Positions 5,829 to 8,049 of a stretch of DNA of 8,049 bases are shown in pieces; position 1 is the first letter of the stretch, and each line of letters begins with the position of its first letter. Under the pieces are notes generated by a model. That model had not been told where the DNA came from. It worked only from the letters and a program-made list of their open reading frames with translations, and did not search any database. This DNA comes from Spirochaetales bacterium (GTDB taxonomy: Bacteria > Spirochaetota > Spirochaetia > DSM-16054 > Sediminispirochaetaceae), in assembly GCA_021767325.1 (NCBI GenBank), contig JAASTM010000087.1:1-8049 (forward strand), in the 5' to 3' direction. Both the position numbers and the translations under genes were made by a program.

Positions 5829-7167
5829 ACTAAGCGCTGATATTGTTGCACTCCTGATGCTCGGAGGGGTGTTTACACTTGTGTTGACCGGGTTCCCGAT
5901 TGCATTTGTAATCGGTAGTGTCGCTTTTATCGTCGGTCTGCTGGTCTTCGGTCCGGAGACCACCTATCATATTCTCTACACCCGTTTCTATGGCCTGTCA
6001 TTGAACTATCCCTATTTAGCGGTACCGCTGTTTACCTTTATGGGGGTGGTGCTGCAGCATTCGGGGATAACCAAAGATCTGTATGAGAACCTGTATGAAT
6101 CCCTCGGCAGCCTGAAGGGCGGTTTGGCCCTGGTGACCATCATTTTCGGTACGGTGCTGGCGGCCTGCCTGGGAGTAATTGCAGCTTCGGTTACCATCCT
6201 TACATTGATCGCCCTCGGGCCGATGGTCACTCGCGGATATGATAAATCACTGGCCGCCGGTACCATTGTTGCCTCCGGCACCCTGGGAATACTCATTCCC
6301 CCCAGCATCATGCTGGTAGTCTACGGTCCGCAGGCCGGTATCTCGATCGGGCAGATGTTCATGGGCGCCATTTTTCCCGGACTCATTCTCTCCGGTCTGT
6401 ATATTGCCTATGTGCTGATCCGCTGTCACTTAAATCCGGCTCTAGGTCCGGCTATTCCGAAGGATCAAATCACCGGCTTTACTCTGGAGAAGTTCATAAA
6501 ACTCCTCAAATCGCTGCTCCCGCCGGTCCTGCTGATTTTAGCGGTACTGGGTACTATCTTCGCCGGCATTGCTCCGCCCACCGAGGCGGCGGCCATGGGC
6601 GGATTAGCCTCACTGGTACTGGCGCTGGTCTACGGCAAGTTCAGCTGGAAGCTGGTCAAGCACGCGTCCCTCGAAACCCTGCGGGTGAGTGCCTTCGTGG
6701 TGATGATTGCCGCCCTCTGTTACGCCTTTGTCGGCATTTTCATGAGTGCCGGTGCCGGAGATGTAGTCTCCGAGCTGATTCTGTCGGTTCCCGGCGGGCG
6801 CTGGGCTTCGTTTGCGGTCATTATGGTCATTGTATTTCTCCTCGGCCTGTTCATAGAGTGGATTGGTATCGTATTCATTATCGTACCGATTTTCTCCCCG
6901 ATCCTCACCGAGCTCGGCTTTAACCCGCTTTGGGCTGGTATGATGATCTGCATCAACCTGCAGATGGCCTTCCAGACCCCTCCGATGGCAATGTCCATCT
7001 TCGTCATGAAGGGTGCCGCTCCGCCGGAACTTGGACTGACCATGGCCCACATAATCCGGGGAGTCATTCCATTTGTACTGATCATTATGTTGACCCTGGT
7101 ACTCTGTACCATCTTTCCGGAGATTATCACCTGGCTGCCTGAAAAGATGATCGGCACCGCACGGTAA
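5821..7167 (+). CDS. dctM: TRAP transporter large permease DctM
   Basis: This protein of about 448 residues is highly hydrophobic and has the length and pattern of DctM, the sodium-coupled transport subunit of TRAP systems. Numbered from the GTG at 5812, recognisable family regions are FPIAFVIGSVAF (27-38), LNYPYLAVPLFTFMG (64-78), the GYDKSLAAGTIVASGTLGILIPPSIML block (142-168), PPTEAAAMGG (254-263) and FQTPPMAMSIFVMKGA (385-400). These correspond to the discontinuous transport helices with conserved PP and G residues. The start is uncertain. A GTG at 5812 has almost no Shine-Dalgarno. The TTG at 5821 lies 8 bases after GAGAGG (5807-5812) and overlaps the dctQ stop as TTGATTGA, so I prefer it. 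The gene is intact and is followed by a strong terminator at 7203-7240, which ends the operon. Confidence 0.92.
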   Translation: MIELSADIVALLMLGGVFTLVLTGFPIAFVIGSVAFIVGLLVFGPETTYHILYTRFYGLSLNYPYLAVPLFTFMGVVLQHSGITKDLYENLYESLGSLKGGLALVTIIFGTVLAACLGVIAASVTILTLIALGPMVTRGYDKSLAAGTIVASGTLGILIPPSIMLVVYGPQAGISIGQMFMGAIFPGLILSGLYIAYVLIRCHLNPALGPAIPKDQITGFTLEKFIKLLKSLLPPVLLILAVLGTIFAGIAPPTEAAAMGGLASLVLALVYGKFSWKLVKHASLETLRVSAFVVMIAALCYAFVGIFMSAGAGDVVSELILSVPGGRWASFAVIMVIVFLLGLFIEWIGIVFIIVPIFSPILTELGFNPLWAGMMICINLQMAFQTPPMAMSIFVMKGAAPPELGLTMAHIIRGVIPFVLIIMLTLVLCTIFPEIITWLPEKMIGTAR

Positions 7168-7202
7168 TCCCCCTATACCCTCACTCCTGTTTGAGTTTCT
7201 TT

Positions 7203-7240
7203 AAGAGCTGCCAGGTTATCCTCCGGGCAGCTCTTCTTTT
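7203..7240 (+). terminator. Intrinsic terminator of the TRAP operon
   Basis: A perfect 10-base-pair stem AAGAGCTGCC (7203-7212) / GGCAGCTCTT (7226-7235) with a 13-base loop is followed by the T-rich run CTTTTCTGTT. It begins 35 bases after the dctM stop and is oriented to end rightward transcription. Confidence 0.85.
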
Positions 7241-7307
7241 CTGTTCACCACTCAGAGTGAGCGCCTTAGAAGGGTGCGCGATAAACTCACAAGCTTAGTA
7301 ATAATGC

Positions 7308-7342
7308 ATTAAAAAACCGGCGGTTAATTGAACCGCCGGTTT
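7308..7342 (-). terminator. Intrinsic terminator of the NSS transporter gene
   Basis: A perfect 12-base-pair stem AAACCGGCGGTT (7314-7325) / AACCGCCGGTTT (7331-7342) has a 5-base loop. Read on the minus strand it ends in a run of six T (7316-7311), and it lies 22 bases after the stop at 7365. On the plus strand the following bases are less T-rich, so it serves mainly the leftward gene, though it may back up the rightward terminator. Confidence 0.85.
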
Positions 7343-7364
7343 GGTTGGATTGCAAAAAGTAGGC

Positions 7365-8049
7365 TTAGCTGAAGAACTTATCGATATAACCCTGCACAAA
7401 GACATAGAGAATGATGAGCGGGAGGACATATCGAACGTATGGTTTAATCCATACCGGGTAGCGCATACCCTTACCGGTGTTGGCCTCTTCAATGAAGTTG
7501 TCCCAGCCCCAGGCAAACTTATAGGCGCTGAAGAATACGAAGATCAGTGAGCCGATAGGCAGAAGGTTAGAACTCACGATGAAGTCCCAGAGGTCGATTA
7601 CTGCGGTACCTTCTCCCAGAGGTTGGAAAGAACTCCAGATATTGAAACCGAGGGCACAGGGGATGGAGAGAACCGCAACGATGATTCCATTGGTAACCGC
7701 CGCTTTCTTACGTGTCCACTCCCATTCATCCATAGTGAAGGCCATGAGGTTCTCGAATACGGCCACAACCGTAGTCATAGCGGCAAAACTCATGAACAGG
7801 AAGAAGAGGGTACCCCACAGACGGCCGCCGACCATGTTGTTAAAGATATTCGGCAGAATAACGAAGATCAGTCCAGGTCCCTGGCCGGGGTCCTGACCGA
7901 AGGCGAACACTGCCGGGAAAATAATGAGTCCGGCAACTAAGGCGACAAAGGTGTCGAGCACGAGAATATTGACCGATTCGCCGGTCAGCGATCTATCTTT
8001 GCCGATATAACTACCGAAAATCAGCATGCTTCCGATACCCAGACTAAGG
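7365..8049 (-). CDS. Sodium-dependent transporter of the NSS (SNF) family, C-terminal part
   Basis: The gene enters from the right edge, and 228 codons are in the window. The reading frame continues upstream of the Met at 8027 as LSLGIGSM, so that Met is not the start. The sequence follows LeuT from transmembrane helix 6 onward. LSLGIGSMLIFGSYI corresponds to the unwound helix-6 substrate region. FPAVFAFGQ falls in the helix-7 region, and LPNIFNNMVGG is the conserved extracellular stretch. SFAAMTTVVAVFE corresponds to helix 8, where two adjacent threonines sit at the LeuT Na2-site positions T354/S355. DEWEWTRKKA, IPCALGFN and the last helices, ending IDKFFS, follow. The family couples uptake of amino acids or related amines to sodium in the cytoplasmic membrane. 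The substrate cannot be told because helices 1-5 lie outside. The gene converges with the TRAP operon and has its own terminator. Confidence 0.92.
   Translation of the reverse strand, partial: LSLGIGSMLIFGSYIGKDRSLTGESVNILVLDTFVALVAGLIIFPAVFAFGQDPGQGPGLIFVILPNIFNNMVGGRLWGTLFFLFMSFAAMTTVVAVFENLMAFTMDEWEWTRKKAAVTNGIIVAVLSIPCALGFNIWSSFQPLGEGTAVIDLWDFIVSSNLLPIGSLIFVFFSAYKFAWGWDNFIEEANTGKGMRYPVWIKPYVRYVLPLIILYVFVQGYIDKFFS

Noticed and set aside
6610..7157. Two overlapping minus-strand open frames opposite dctM
   Set aside because: They lie within the conserved dctM coding sequence, have low-complexity His/Gly/Met-rich compositions typical of antisense of membrane proteins, and lack ribosome binding sites of note.
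1..8049. CRISPR array, insertion sequence, tRNA or rRNA gene, riboswitch
   Set aside because: No regularly spaced repeats, transposase-like frames with terminal repeats, cloverleaf-like stretches or recognisable riboswitch cores were seen on either strand by eye; small structured RNAs cannot be excluded without covariance searches.

Overview
The window is bacterial chromosome of moderate G+C content. Its genes are densely packed, with classical sigma70-type promoters and clear intrinsic terminators. Nothing in it fixes the taxon. A TRAP system, an NSS-type sodium symporter, an FCD-type GntR regulator and an unusual CysRS-like protein would suit an anaerobic or marine/saline heterotroph. A spirochaete is one possibility, but this is only an impression.

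Layout. (1) Positions 1-110 hold no gene I can support. (2) Positions 111-2483, minus strand: a polytopic DUF368/PopT-family membrane protein (2483 to 1488) followed by a divergent class I cysteinyl-tRNA-synthetase-like protein (1424 to 111). Each is preceded by its own promoter-like box whose -10 element almost abuts the start codon, and neither has a Shine-Dalgarno sequence, so both may be leaderless. (3) Positions 2484-2660: a divergent intergenic region with back-to-back promoters and, just downstream of the rightward one, a compact cluster of direct and inverted repeats that looks like the operator of the adjacent regulator. (4) Positions 2661-7167, plus strand: a probable operon of a GntR/FadR-type regulator, a COG1237-type metallo-beta-lactamase-fold protein (4-base overlap), and a tripartite TRAP transporter dctP-dctQ-dctM. 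The solute-binding gene dctP is broken by an internal, out-of-frame deletion around 4543-4550. (5) Positions 7168-7364: a convergent intergenic region with one terminator for each side. (6) Positions 7365-8049, minus strand: the C-terminal part of an NSS (sodium:neurotransmitter symporter family) transporter, cut by the window edge.

How the genes may work together: the GntR protein probably senses a small carboxylate through its metal-binding FCD domain. It would control its own operon by binding just downstream of the start of transcription. The TRAP genes would import that carboxylate with a sodium gradient, and the MBL-fold protein might act on it or on a derivative. If the dctP lesion is real, the uptake system is inactive in this strain; if it is an assembly error, the operon is intact. 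The most unusual items are the CysRS-like protein with altered zinc ligands and no C-terminal anticodon-binding region, the two candidate leaderless genes, the operator cluster, and the dctP deletion.
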